Shown here piece after piece: positions 35,254-43,005 of a stretch of 46,073 nucleotides of DNA (its first letter is position 1; every line of letters starts with the position of its first letter). This stretch comes from Mesoaciditoga sp. Lineage in GTDB: Bacteria > Thermotogota > Thermotogae > Mesoaciditogales > Mesoaciditogaceae. The notes below the pieces were generated by a model. It did not search any database and had not been told where the DNA came from. It saw nothing but the letters and a program-made list of their open reading frames with translations. Where the stretch lies: assembly GCA_015491995.1 (NCBI GenBank), contig WGFY01000074.1:1-46073 (forward strand), in the 5' to 3' direction. Made by a program: the position numbers and the translations under genes.

Positions 35254-37272
35254 ATGTTTATGAAAAAAACGTTGGTATTTTTAGGGATTTTTTCCTTAAT
35301 CCTATCTTTCATGGCGACCGCAAAGTCGCTGACGGTTGTCATGGATAAGAATTATCCACCCTATTCTTTTTTGAATTCCAAAGATAAGCCCATTGGAATA
35401 TGTGTCGATCTATGGAAAGAATGGCAAAAGGTTACAGGCATGAAAGTGAAGATCTTGTTGCTGAATTGGGAAGATGCGATCAGCATGGTAAAAGAAGGTA
35501 AAGCCGATGTCATAGATGAGATTTTTTACTCAGACGAAAGGGCAAAATATCTCGATTTTACTCAACCTTTTGACAAGGTTAAAACTGTGATATTCTTCGA
35601 CAGACGCCTTTCTGGGATATCGGGTATAGATTCTATAAAAGAATTCAAAGTTGGAGTTAAAAGAGGAGATTACGATGCAACGTATTTGTTCGATCATGGG
35701 ATAAAGAATTTGATTTACTATTCTTCCTACGAAAATGTGGTAAAAGCGGCAAAAAATGGTGAGATACGCATTTTCGTCGTCGATGAGCCAAGTGGCATGT
35801 ACTATCTTGAAAAGTATGAATTGCTTAACGAATTCAAAGAATCTTCACCCATTTACACTTCCTCTCTTTACCGTGCCGTTAAAAAAGGACGAAAAGATCT
35901 TGTTGAGTTGATTAACAACGGTTTTTCCAAGATCCCAAAGTCCTACACGGAAAGTGTCATGGAAAATTGGAAAGGTAATAGCCTTTTTTCACACCTAAGG
36001 AAAAATTTCTTGGGGTTGTTGTTGATCGTCATAGTGATAGCCGGCATAATGGGAGTTATCTTAACATGGAATCGAACACTGTCCATCATGGTTAAGCATA
36101 AGATCAAAGATCTTGAGAATGAGATCAAAAAAGAAAAATCGGCAAAGAAAAATGTCGGAATTTTATCTGATAAACTTTCTCAAGTAAACGATCATCTGCT
36201 TAAAATGAACGAAAAATTCAACAACATGGTCGATCTAGTTTTTGATCTCACCACTTCTTTAGATGAGAAAGATTTTGCGAAGAACGTTCTTGACATTGCG
36301 GTAAAATCCGTTCCGGAAGCGGACGCTGGTAGCATTTCTTTGATAGAGGGAGATAGATGGAAGTTTTTGTCGATAAAAGGGCATGATAAATCCAAATTGA
36401 TGGCCCTTGATTTGAAGCCAAAATGGATGGTAAAAGTAAAAAAAGTTGGAATTTTAGAAGCGGTTACAGAAAAAGACATCTCGATCATGCCAAAAGAGAT
36501 AGTCGAGAAAATAGCACAAGCAAGTGGTGGACATATTTACAGGTCTTTGGTCGTTCCAATCGAAATAAACGGCAAATACGCAGGCAACATATTTTTGGAC
36601 ACGTTCAAAGATATACAATTTCCTGAAGAATCCAAATACGTTATGAACGCATTTGGAAAATTGGTGTCTTCTTTCTTCGCGATAAAGAGTGCAAATGCTT
36701 TGGAACTCGATCATCAACGCGAACTTTTGAGAACCATCGTTTACCTGATGGAATCGAGTGATCCAAGAACTAGAGGCCATTCTGAATTCGTTTCTAACAT
36801 TTCCGTAGAAATTGGCAAACGTATGAATCTTTATTCAGAACAGCTCGAAGATCTTAAATGGTGCGGAGTTTTTCACGACATTGGTTACATCGGGATACCT
36901 CAAGAAGTACGAATGAAGCCGGATAATCTTACCAGTGAAGAATATGAGTTGATCATGATGCACCCTTTGCTAAGCGAACAAATTCTAAAAGCATCAAACT
37001 TTCCACAAAGATACAAAGAAGTTGTAATTCATCATCATGAACACTTTGATGGCAAAGGATATCCAGATGGTCTGAAGGGAAAAGAAATACCGTTACTCTC
37101 AAGAATAATCGCCGTTGCCAACAATTTTGATGAGATGGTGAAGGTAAAAAGAATGAAAGTCAATAGAGCGGTTGAAGAGATTCAAAACGGATCTTCGACC
37201 GAATTCGATCCTTCAATCGTAGAGGTATCTTTAGATGTTTTTAAAGAGTACATATCGAAAATGAGAAAGTGA
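35254..37272 (+). CDS. membrane sensor HD-GYP phosphodiesterase with periplasmic SBP domain
   Basis: Domain order: signal anchor; a periplasmic family 3 solute-binding domain (LTVVMDKNYPPYSF, ADVIDEIFYSDERAKYLDFTQP, to about residue 235); a transmembrane helix (LGLLLIVIVIAGIMGVIL); a coiled coil (about 280-325); a GAF-like domain (to about 475); and an HD-GYP domain with FHDIGYIGIP near 540 and HHEHFDGKGYPDGLKG near 600. HD-GYP domains hydrolyse cyclic di-GMP, so it likely lowers c-di-GMP when a small ligand is bound outside. The ATG at 35254, behind GGAGA, is preferred to 35233. It is the last but one gene of the long run. Confidence 0.9.
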   Translation: MFMKKTLVFLGIFSLILSFMATAKSLTVVMDKNYPPYSFLNSKDKPIGICVDLWKEWQKVTGMKVKILLLNWEDAISMVKEGKADVIDEIFYSDERAKYLDFTQPFDKVKTVIFFDRRLSGISGIDSIKEFKVGVKRGDYDATYLFDHGIKNLIYYSSYENVVKAAKNGEIRIFVVDEPSGMYYLEKYELLNEFKESSPIYTSSLYRAVKKGRKDLVELINNGFSKIPKSYTESVMENWKGNSLFSHLRKNFLGLLLIVIVIAGIMGVILTWNRTLSIMVKHKIKDLENEIKKEKSAKKNVGILSDKLSQVNDHLLKMNEKFNNMVDLVFDLTTSLDEKDFAKNVLDIAVKSVPEADAGSISLIEGDRWKFLSIKGHDKSKLMALDLKPKWMVKVKKVGILEAVTEKDISIMPKEIVEKIAQASGGHIYRSLVVPIEINGKYAGNIFLDTFKDIQFPEESKYVMNAFGKLVSSFFAIKSANALELDHQRELLRTIVYLMESSDPRTRGHSEFVSNISVEIGKRMNLYSEQLEDLKWCGVFHDIGYIGIPQEVRMKPDNLTSEEYELIMMHPLLSEQILKASNFPQRYKEVVIHHHEHFDGKGYPDGLKGKEIPLLSRIIAVANNFDEMVKVKRMKVNRAVEEIQNGSSTEFDPSIVEVSLDVFKEYISKMRK

Positions 37273-38666
37273 TGGCTTCAAAGTCACCTGTTTTTTTTCT
37301 TTTCCTTTCCGCAATCGCCGGGGCATTACTTTCACGTGTTTTTTCCGTATGGCTTGACTTGGCCATTTGTCTGTTAGCCGTCGTGCTTTTTTTTGTACTT
37401 GTAAAAGTTCATGTTAACGTGATATGGATCTTATCTCTTTTTTTCTTCGCAATCGCATGGGTTTTCGCTCCTAATCCTTTGCCAAATGGTCAAAATTTCA
37501 TCATTGGAAAGGTTAGACATGCATCTTTTAGCGTTGTGAAAATTACAGATGTACGCTTTCACAACGCTAAAAGATGGATTCGCGGAGGATTTCTTTACGT
37601 TTTTTTACCAAGATACAGCCATTTGGGCCATCCAGAAGCCGGCGATATTTTCATGGCACGAGTTGAAAAGGGGGAATTTGTAAAGGCAAAAGAAGCTTTT
37701 TGGATAAATTCAGATTCACTTGTTGATAAAATGCTAAGATGGGGCGAGACAGAGTCCAACTATATTTATTCAAAGATGAAAATGTACATGTCATCGGAAG
37801 CAGACACGGTGGCCTCGATGTTTCTTGGAAGAAGGGATACTTCATTTGAATTGAAGCAAGCTTATAGAAACGGAGGGTATGCTTACATTTTTTCAGTTTC
37901 CGGAATGCATGTTGGAATCATCGCCGCCATTACGCTGATCCTTTTATCTGAATTTGTGCCTTGGAATACTTTGAAATATCCTCTCGTTTTTATCTTGGTA
38001 ATCATCTATGGCTTTGTCACTGGCTTTTCCATACCAACTTTTAGAGCTGTGTCGATATTCGGAGTTTTCACATTTTTTAAACTCATAGACAGGCCGCAAA
38101 GTTTTTTAAATATTCTGGGAGTGATAGGACTTTTTGAAGTGCTAAAAGATGGCTCCATTATTTTTGACGTCTCTTTCCAGCTTTCATATTCCGCCGTTAT
38201 TGCAATGGCGATACTAGTACCTCACCTTCCACAATTCAATCCCAAATGGATATCTACTGCCGTGAATTTCACACTTGCGGCAAACATCGGAGTCATTCCT
38301 TTTTTGATCCTCAATTACGGGAAAATATACATCACATCTTTTATCTTCAACGTTCTCTTGATCCCCATACTGGTGATGTTCGTTTTAGAAGGGACATTGA
38401 TGTTCTCTGCTTTTGTGATGATTGGGGCAACCACTTTCGAGAGGATAACGGCTTCAGGCATTTACCCTTTTGCCAAGCTACTTGATTGGATAGCTTATTT
38501 CACCAAAGGATTGCCACTTTCGGCTGTCGATGTTCAGCCAAGAGTGACAATCTTTTGGATCACTTTCTTACTTGTTGGACTTCTACTTTTTCGATTTCTT
38601 CTTTGTGATGATTCTGGCACCGTGGACATACTCCATAAAAATTCAGCTGATGATCCACGATCTTGA
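37272..38666 (+). CDS. ComEC/Rec2-type competence channel lacking the metallo-lactamase domain
   Basis: The 464-residue multi-span membrane protein has the competence channel marks FSVSGMHVGII, SIPTFRAVSIFG and DVSFQLSYSAVIAM. An N-terminal OB-like region (to about residue 120) is present, but the C-terminal metallo-beta-lactamase domain of full ComEC is missing, which is found in some short forms. Its start (ATG 37272, or GTG 37269) overlaps the HD-GYP stop. The 3' end overlaps the fur-family gene on the opposite strand by 107 nt. A perfect 20-bp inverted repeat lies near codons 84-102. A role in DNA uptake is likely by family, but the partner genes are not here. Confidence 0.88.
   Translation: MASKSPVFFLFLSAIAGALLSRVFSVWLDLAICLLAVVLFFVLVKVHVNVIWILSLFFFAIAWVFAPNPLPNGQNFIIGKVRHASFSVVKITDVRFHNAKRWIRGGFLYVFLPRYSHLGHPEAGDIFMARVEKGEFVKAKEAFWINSDSLVDKMLRWGETESNYIYSKMKMYMSSEADTVASMFLGRRDTSFELKQAYRNGGYAYIFSVSGMHVGIIAAITLILLSEFVPWNTLKYPLVFILVIIYGFVTGFSIPTFRAVSIFGVFTFFKLIDRPQSFLNILGVIGLFEVLKDGSIIFDVSFQLSYSAVIAMAILVPHLPQFNPKWISTAVNFTLAANIGVIPFLILNYGKIYITSFIFNVLLIPILVMFVLEGTLMFSAFVMIGATTFERITASGIYPFAKLLDWIAYFTKGLPLSAVDVQPRVTIFWITFLLVGLLLFRFLLCDDSGTVDILHKNSADDPRS
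37522..37576. repeat. perfect 20-bp inverted repeat inside the comEC-like gene
   Basis: The arm CATCTTTTAGCGTTGTGAAA (37522-37541) recurs exactly as its reverse complement at 37557-37576, with a 15-nt loop. It lies fully inside coding sequence. There is no T-run after it, so it is not a simple terminator. Adjacent bases do not extend it. Confidence 0.97.
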
Positions 38667-39039
38667 AGCCAGTGCGTTTTCCTATGAGTTTTTCGAGATC
38701 ATCGAGAAGATCTTCTTCGATCTCGTAAACTTTTCCGCATTCGTTGCAAATCAAATGATGGTGTTGGTGGGTATGTGCGTCTCTAACCTCGTATCTTTCT
38801 AACCCATCACCGAAGTTTATTTTGGATAAGAAATTCATTTCTCTTAGCAATTCTACAGAGCGGTAGATCGTCGCTTTGCTTATATGCGAATTTTTGTGAG
38901 ATAGTTTTTCATACACTTCGTCCGCAGTTAAATGTTCTCCTTTGTTTTCAATGAAGATAGAAAGAACGGCTTCACGCTGGGAGGTAATTCTCAATTTCCT
39001 TCTTTTAAGCTCATTTCCCAATCTTTCGTAAATTTCCAT
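38560..39039 (-). CDS. Fur-family metal-dependent transcriptional regulator
   Basis: The 159-residue protein has the winged-helix N-terminus (RITSQREAVLSIFIENKGEHLTADEVYEKL, TIYRSVELLREM). The metal site HTHQHHHLICNECG follows, and the second structural zinc pair is CPRC near residue 137. It may be Fur, Zur or PerR; the sequence does not say which. The last 107 nt, including the CPRC codons, overlap the comEC-like 3' end on the other strand. It starts at ATG 39039 with GGTGAGGTAAG. No clear operator next to its own start was seen, so self-regulation is untested. Confidence 0.93.
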   Translation of the reverse strand: MEIYERLGNELKRRKLRITSQREAVLSIFIENKGEHLTADEVYEKLSHKNSHISKATIYRSVELLREMNFLSKINFGDGLERYEVRDAHTHQHHHLICNECGKVYEIEEDLLDDLEKLIGKRTGFKIVDHQLNFYGVCPRCQNHHKEEIEKVEVQQVRK

Positions 39040-39208
39040 CTTACCTCACCCCTTTTGTTAAATAAAAACCATCTTCCATAATTTTACTCGTAAAACTTTG
39101 CAGTTGATTTATAATCTTCTTTATTATTCTTTTCCTTTTGTGTCAGTGAACGATAATAACGTACAGAACTTATTCATTTTGAAAAGAATGGAAGTTCAAA
39201 AATCAACA

Positions 39209-39241
39209 AAGCACCAGCTTTTTTGCTAAAAACTGGTGCTT
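39209..39241 (-). terminator. terminator after the class I aminotransferase gene
   Basis: AAGCACCAG and CTGGTGCTT (9-bp arms) flank a loop that itself contains T-run and A-run halves. It separates the lptA-like operon from the Fur-family gene. Confidence 0.7.
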
Positions 39242-39259
39242 CTTAATTAGAATTTCGTT

Positions 39260-40453
39260 TCAAGAGTTGTTGTATGCCCTTACCCCTTCTCTCAATATAC
39301 GACATGCATCTCTAAGCTCTTTTTCTTTCAGCACGTACGCAATCCTAATCTCGTCTTTTCCAAGGCCATCCGTAACATAAAACCCAGAAAGAGGAGAGAC
39401 CATGGTGGTTTTTCCATTTACAGAAAAATCTGTAAGCATCCACTTGACAAAATTTTCAGCGCTGTCCACGGGTATTTTAGCCGCGTAGTAAAATGCCCCT
39501 TGCGGCTTGCTTGCTATCAGTGAGGGCATTTTTTTCATTTCTTCATGGACTATATCACGCCTTCTTTGATATTCATTTGTCATTTCAGTGTAATAAGAAT
39601 CATTCAAGTTGAACAGGCCTATAGCTCCATACTGAGATAGACGATTAGGACAAAGCCGCATCATTGCCATCTTCATGGCAGAATTGAACACATCCTTATT
39701 TTTTGTGGCAAGTGCCCCGATCCTTGCACCACACACGTTGAATCTTTTGGACAAGCTGTCTACGATGATAACGTCGTTTGGATCGCCGAATTCCATCATT
39801 GAATGAGCTTTCAAGCCGTCAAAAGTTATTTCCCTGTATACTTCATCTGATATCACGTAAAGGGAATGGCTCTTGGCAAATTCGGCAATCCCGTTCAATT
39901 CGGATGGGGTGTAGACTGAACCTGTAGGATTGCCTGGATTTGGGAAAAGTATTGCGCGCGTTCTTGAAGTTAAAACTTTTTCAAACTCATAAATAGGAGG
40001 CATTCTGTAACCATTTTCGGCATGAGTTGTAACTGGTACAGTTTTCACGTTTAACATAGATGCAAAAGCTTTGTAGTTTGCGTAGAACGGTTCTATCACT
40101 ATGATCTCATCCAAAGGGTCGGCTACGGCTGCGATCGCAAAAGTAACCGCTTCGCTGCCTCCAGTGGTTACTATTACCTCATCTTGTTCAAATGGAATTG
40201 ACCATTTTTTGTAGTAGCGAGAAAATTTCTTTCTCAGCTCTAAAAGACCGGCGGAGTTGGTATAAGCATCCACTCCATTGAAATTTCGAATTCTATCGAA
40301 ATAAACGTTAGGAGTCTGTAGATCCGGCTGACCGATGTTGAGATGATAAACATGTATTCCCTTCTTCTCAGCCATATCGGCATAAGGGACAAGCTTTCTT
40401 ATTGGAGAGGCAGGCATTTCTCGAGAACGTTTAGATATCTTCAAATGGCTCAC
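39260..40453 (-). CDS. class I/II aminotransferase (aspartate/aromatic type)
   Basis: This PLP fold type I aminotransferase has NIGQPDLQTP, GGSEAVTFAI, PNPGNPTGSVYTPSEL, YVISDEVYREITFDG and the Schiff-base lysine in SLSKRFNVCGARIG. The substrate (aspartate, alanine, aromatic amino acid) is not fixed by these motifs. At 397 residues it is full length. The GTG at 40453 is within the AAGGTGAG site; an in-frame TTG at 40444 with that site upstream is an equal alternative. It lies 16 nt after the ferritin-like gene in the same operon. Confidence 0.92.
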   Translation of the reverse strand: MSHLKISKRSREMPASPIRKLVPYADMAEKKGIHVYHLNIGQPDLQTPNVYFDRIRNFNGVDAYTNSAGLLELRKKFSRYYKKWSIPFEQDEVIVTTGGSEAVTFAIAAVADPLDEIIVIEPFYANYKAFASMLNVKTVPVTTHAENGYRMPPIYEFEKVLTSRTRAILFPNPGNPTGSVYTPSELNGIAEFAKSHSLYVISDEVYREITFDGLKAHSMMEFGDPNDVIIVDSLSKRFNVCGARIGALATKNKDVFNSAMKMAMMRLCPNRLSQYGAIGLFNLNDSYYTEMTNEYQRRRDIVHEEMKKMPSLIASKPQGAFYYAAKIPVDSAENFVKWMLTDFSVNGKTTMVSPLSGFYVTDGLGKDEIRIAYVLKEKELRDACRILREGVRAYNNS

Positions 40454-40469
40454 CTTATTTCCACTCAGG

Positions 40470-40931
40470 TCAATTTTCTTGGTAAACGATATCGTCGTAC
40501 AGAAATTGCAATTTATTTTTGTGTTTTAACTCTTCGATCGAAAGGAATTCTAAGACTTTGCGCAAATCATCGTTCTTGGCACCTTTCAAGAGTTTTTGAT
40601 AGAATTGATGGGTTAAATCTTCTCGTTTTATGGCCGTTATCAATATATCCTGAATGTCGGCTTTAGAATCTATCCGAGATGGTAGCAGATAATCTCCGAG
40701 TTTCATATCTTGAATGTGTTCAACAATCAAACCCTTGGTAACTTCTTCGACACCTTTTCCCATTATCTCTTCGATCTTTTGCTTGTGGATTTTTTCTTGA
40801 TCTGCAAGATCTCTCATCTGTTCTTTTATATGCGGAGTGGACACCATTTCTTCAGCTGTGGTGTAGAAATTGTAAGAGCTCTCTTCAATCTGTTTTGCCG
40901 TTCTGAGTATTTCTTCAACATCGTTAATCAT
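40470..40931 (-). CDS. ferritin-like (rubrerythrin-type diiron) protein
   Basis: The 153-residue all-helical protein has two helix pairs with a diiron ligand pattern: an early Glu (EESSYNFY), DQEKIHKQKIE (ExxH), AIKREDLTHQFY and EELKHKNKLQFLYDD (ExxH). There is no rubredoxin domain. Such proteins detoxify peroxide or handle iron in anaerobes. It has an AGGAGG-like site before the ATG at 40931 and follows the OstA-like gene by 24 nt. The Fur-family gene nearby may be relevant to its control, but no operator is visible. Confidence 0.85.
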   Translation of the reverse strand: MINDVEEILRTAKQIEESSYNFYTTAEEMVSTPHIKEQMRDLADQEKIHKQKIEEIMGKGVEEVTKGLIVEHIQDMKLGDYLLPSRIDSKADIQDILITAIKREDLTHQFYQKLLKGAKNDDLRKVLEFLSIEELKHKNKLQFLYDDIVYQEN

Positions 40932-40955
40932 GAAAATAATACCTCCTTGATTTTT

Positions 40956-41591
40956 TTAGTTCTTAATCATGATCTCCATTCTAACTTTTTTAAGAACGAT
41001 CGTGTTTTCATCAACATTCATGATCAAACCTTCTGACCATGCTTTTTCATTGTTAGAAGAGTTGTAAAGGTAAACGTCGTTGTACACGTTAAAAATTTTT
41101 TTTGCCGCGTCATAAGTGAAGTTCTTCCCTTCAATGTGCGTTTTGCCTTTTTCAATATACACCGGACTTCCCTCACCTGTGTAAAATTTCCTCTTTGTGT
41201 CAAAGTTCAAAGTAGAGGCGAGAACGGATATCTTTTCCTTGCCTGAAACTACAGTCATTGAAGCGTTTCCACTAAGAACACCGTTATCTGAGTTCAAATT
41301 GTAATGCATTTTCTCTGCGGTTATCGTGGCGTCCTTAAGTATCACAACCACGTTTCCCGTTGCATATGCGCTATTCCAGGATGTGCTTCCATCTACATTC
41401 TTCTTTCCAGATATAATTATGTTTGACGCTATTATCGTCGTTTCTTTAACTATGATCTTCCCATTTGAAATGGTCGTCACAGTTCCGCCTATTTTGTAAG
41501 TTGTTTCTCCTGCTATGATGTGAAGCGTACCTGCAAAAGAAGCTGTAAATATGGCCATGGTGATCAAGAAATACAGCGTTATTTTTTTCAA
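40956..41591 (-). CDS. OstA/LptA-like periplasmic protein
   Basis: The 211-residue protein has a signal peptide (MKKITLYFLITMAIFTASFAG) and beta-strand repeats that fit an OstA/LptA jellyroll (AYATGNVVVILKDATITAEKMHYNLNSDNGVLSGNASM, EGSPVYIEKGKTHIEGKNFTY). LptA carries lipopolysaccharide across the periplasm; here it could build the outer sheath. The start is a TTG (41591). A GGGAGGGAG site lies 20 nt upstream with a small hairpin GTCGCC-AAA-GGCGGC between, so looping may bring it close. No earlier in-frame start exists after the stop. First gene of an operon with the ferritin-like and aminotransferase genes. Confidence 0.75.
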   Translation of the reverse strand: MKKITLYFLITMAIFTASFAGTLHIIAGETTYKIGGTVTTISNGKIIVKETTIIASNIIISGKKNVDGSTSWNSAYATGNVVVILKDATITAEKMHYNLNSDNGVLSGNASMTVVSGKEKISVLASTLNFDTKRKFYTGEGSPVYIEKGKTHIEGKNFTYDAAKKIFNVYNDVYLYNSSNNEKAWSEGLIMNVDENTIVLKKVRMEIMIKN

Positions 41592-41651
41592 AGATCGTGC
41601 CGCCTTTGGCGACTCCCTCCCTTCAATTTCTATATGTGAACATCAAAGAAG

Positions 41652-41660
41652 ATTATAGCA
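41652..41660 (-). promoter_or_regulatory. extended -10 promoter of the OstA-like operon
   Basis: TG-C-TATAAT on the minus strand (41660-41652) is an extended -10 element with no strong -35. The predicted start is about 50 nt upstream of the TTG. Confidence 0.6.
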
Positions 41661-41680
41661 CAAGTCTGTACACACACTTG
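41661..41680. promoter_or_regulatory. imperfect palindrome between divergent promoters
   Basis: The 20-bp element CAAGTCTGTACACACACTTG matches its own reverse complement at 16 of 20 positions. It lies upstream of the rpmE -35 and over the minus-strand promoter, so it could be an operator. Confidence 0.3.
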
Positions 41681-41685
41681 ATGTT

Positions 41686-41713
41686 TTGTATGAGGTTCAC
41701 ACTGTGATATAAT
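41686..41713 (+). promoter_or_regulatory. promoter of rpmE
   Basis: TTGTAT (41686-41691), a 16-nt spacer and TATAAT (41708-41713), with an extended TG before the -10, lead to a start near 41720 and a leader of about 25 nt. Confidence 0.75.
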
Positions 41714-41746
41714 CGAGCGCAAAAGGAATCAAGGAGGTTTTCAGTC

Positions 41747-41950
41747 ATGAAAAAGGGCATACACCCGCAACTTCGTGAAGTAACGGCGACCTGTGCATGT
41801 GGTGCGGAATATAAAGTTCTCTCAACAAAAGATAAGATAACCCTTGAAGTTTGTTCCGCGTGCCATCCTTTTTTTACAGGTAAGCGTACGAATATCATAG
41901 ATACCGAAGGTAGGGTCGAACGATTTAACAGAAGATACGCCAAGAAATGA
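41747..41950 (+). CDS. rpmE: 50S ribosomal protein L31 (zinc-binding form)
   Basis: This 67-residue protein has the L31 sequence MKKGIHPQLREVTATCACG, EVCSACHPFFTGKRTN, and ends RRYAKK. The CxC and CxxC pairs mark the zinc-containing form. A strong AAGGAGG site lies before the ATG at 41747. It is monocistronic, with its own promoter and a terminator 5 nt after the stop. Confidence 0.98.
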   Translation: MKKGIHPQLREVTATCACGAEYKVLSTKDKITLEVCSACHPFFTGKRTNIIDTEGRVERFNRRYAKK

Positions 41951-41955
41951 AAGAC

Positions 41956-41982
41956 GCGCCCCAAAAAATGGGGCGCATTTTT
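41956..41982 (+). terminator. bidirectional terminator between rpmE and the synthetase-like gene
   Basis: GCGCCCC (41956-41962), loop AAAAAAT, GGGGCGC (41970-41976), then ATTTTT. The minus side has a short T-run too (loop-derived), so it can serve both convergent genes. Confidence 0.88.
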
Positions 41983-42898
41983 AAATTGATAGTTCTCCTG
42001 GAACTTTTGCAAAGAGCCTTGCCTCTTCAACACTTGAAAGATTGCAAATAAATCTCGTGAGCCTTTCTATTCCTATTCCGCATCCAGCAGAAGATGGTAT
42101 TCCTTTTTTCACCTCTTCAAGGTACCACTTCATAGATTCAAAATCGTTTCCTTTGTGTTTCATCCTGTCGATTATTTGTTCGTATTCGAACTCCCTTTCC
42201 CCTCCAGATGATGCCTCGTTAAATCCGTATGGGTACATAAGATCCATATCCTTTAAGGTTTTTTCATTGTCGTCTAATTTGTCATAGAATTCCCTTTCAT
42301 CAATTGGAATATCGATCAACCAGAATGGCTCCAAGGCTTGTTCTGACAGTACACTTTCAAACTCATCACCGTATTCTTTCAAAGCTTCAAGATATTTAAC
42401 ATGCTTAAATGGCGTTTTAGGAATGGAAAAATGTGGGTTTGCATCTTTTAAAAATGATTCGAATTTTTCTTTTACCATTGCAAAGGTATGTGCAAGCATC
42501 TCCTCTACCAAAAGCATAACGTCTTCACGTGTGGCCCCTCGCATTTCCAAATCAAGCTGTGTAAACTCTATAAGGTGCCTCCCGCTCTTTCGTTTTTCTT
42601 GTGTCTCCAAACGCACGTTAGGTGAAAAAGAAAAGATCTTTGGATGAATTCGCATGGCCAATTGCTTATGAAATATCATGGATTTCGTAAGAGAATATTG
42701 ACCATCATAGTATTCGATAGAAGCGTTAAAAACCGAATGGTTCAACGGATCTGTGATAGGTGATATTATCACTGGAAGGATCTCTATGAATCCTTTTTGT
42801 CTCAAAAATTGCCCCATCAATGACATCAATTCACTTGAGACTTCTAAAACCTCTCTTTTAACTTTAACACTTTTTTCCACACTTCTCAGCTCTGTCAT
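41981..42898 (-). CDS. archaeal-type asparagine synthetase, AspRS-like without anticodon domain
   Basis: The 305-residue protein has class II aminoacyl-tRNA synthetase motifs 2 and 3: FSPNVRLETQEKRKSGRHLIEFTQLDLEM and SAGCGIGIERLTRFIC. There is no OB-fold anticodon domain at the N-terminus. This is the architecture of the archaeal asparagine synthetase (AS-AR, paralogue of AspRS/AsnRS), which makes asparagine from aspartate and ATP with ammonia. The gene has an AGGAGGTG site and its own promoter, with an attenuator in its leader whose control codons are Asp and Asn. That supports a role in asparagine supply. A free-standing AsnRS-like protein of other function is the alternative. Confidence 0.85.
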   Translation of the reverse strand: MTELRSVEKSVKVKREVLEVSSELMSLMGQFLRQKGFIEILPVIISPITDPLNHSVFNASIEYYDGQYSLTKSMIFHKQLAMRIHPKIFSFSPNVRLETQEKRKSGRHLIEFTQLDLEMRGATREDVMLLVEEMLAHTFAMVKEKFESFLKDANPHFSIPKTPFKHVKYLEALKEYGDEFESVLSEQALEPFWLIDIPIDEREFYDKLDDNEKTLKDMDLMYPYGFNEASSGGEREFEYEQIIDRMKHKGNDFESMKWYLEEVKKGIPSSAGCGIGIERLTRFICNLSSVEEARLFAKVPGELSI

Positions 42899-42946
42899 TT
42901 TAAAACACCTCCTGGATGAAATTTCGTTGAATTGATAAAATAAAGG

Positions 42947-42971
42947 CCGGTGACTTTTAAACTGTCACCGG
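42947..42971 (-). terminator. attenuator terminator (segments 3 and 4) before the asparagine synthetase-like gene
   Basis: On the minus strand CCGGTGAC (42971-42964), a 9-nt loop and GTCACCGG (42954-42947), then CCTTTATTTT. It lies between the leader-peptide stop and the structural gene ribosome site, so it would stop transcription before the gene unless prevented. Segment 4 resembles segment 2 at 43019-43011. Confidence 0.85.
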
Positions 42972-43005
42972 TCTTTTGGATCTAATCCTGAACTGAATTA
43001 CAAGA

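Noticed and set aside
39040-39208. Fur-box-like AT-rich element upstream of the Fur-family gene
   Set aside because: AACGATAATAACGT near 39150 is only partly symmetric and does not match a known box well.
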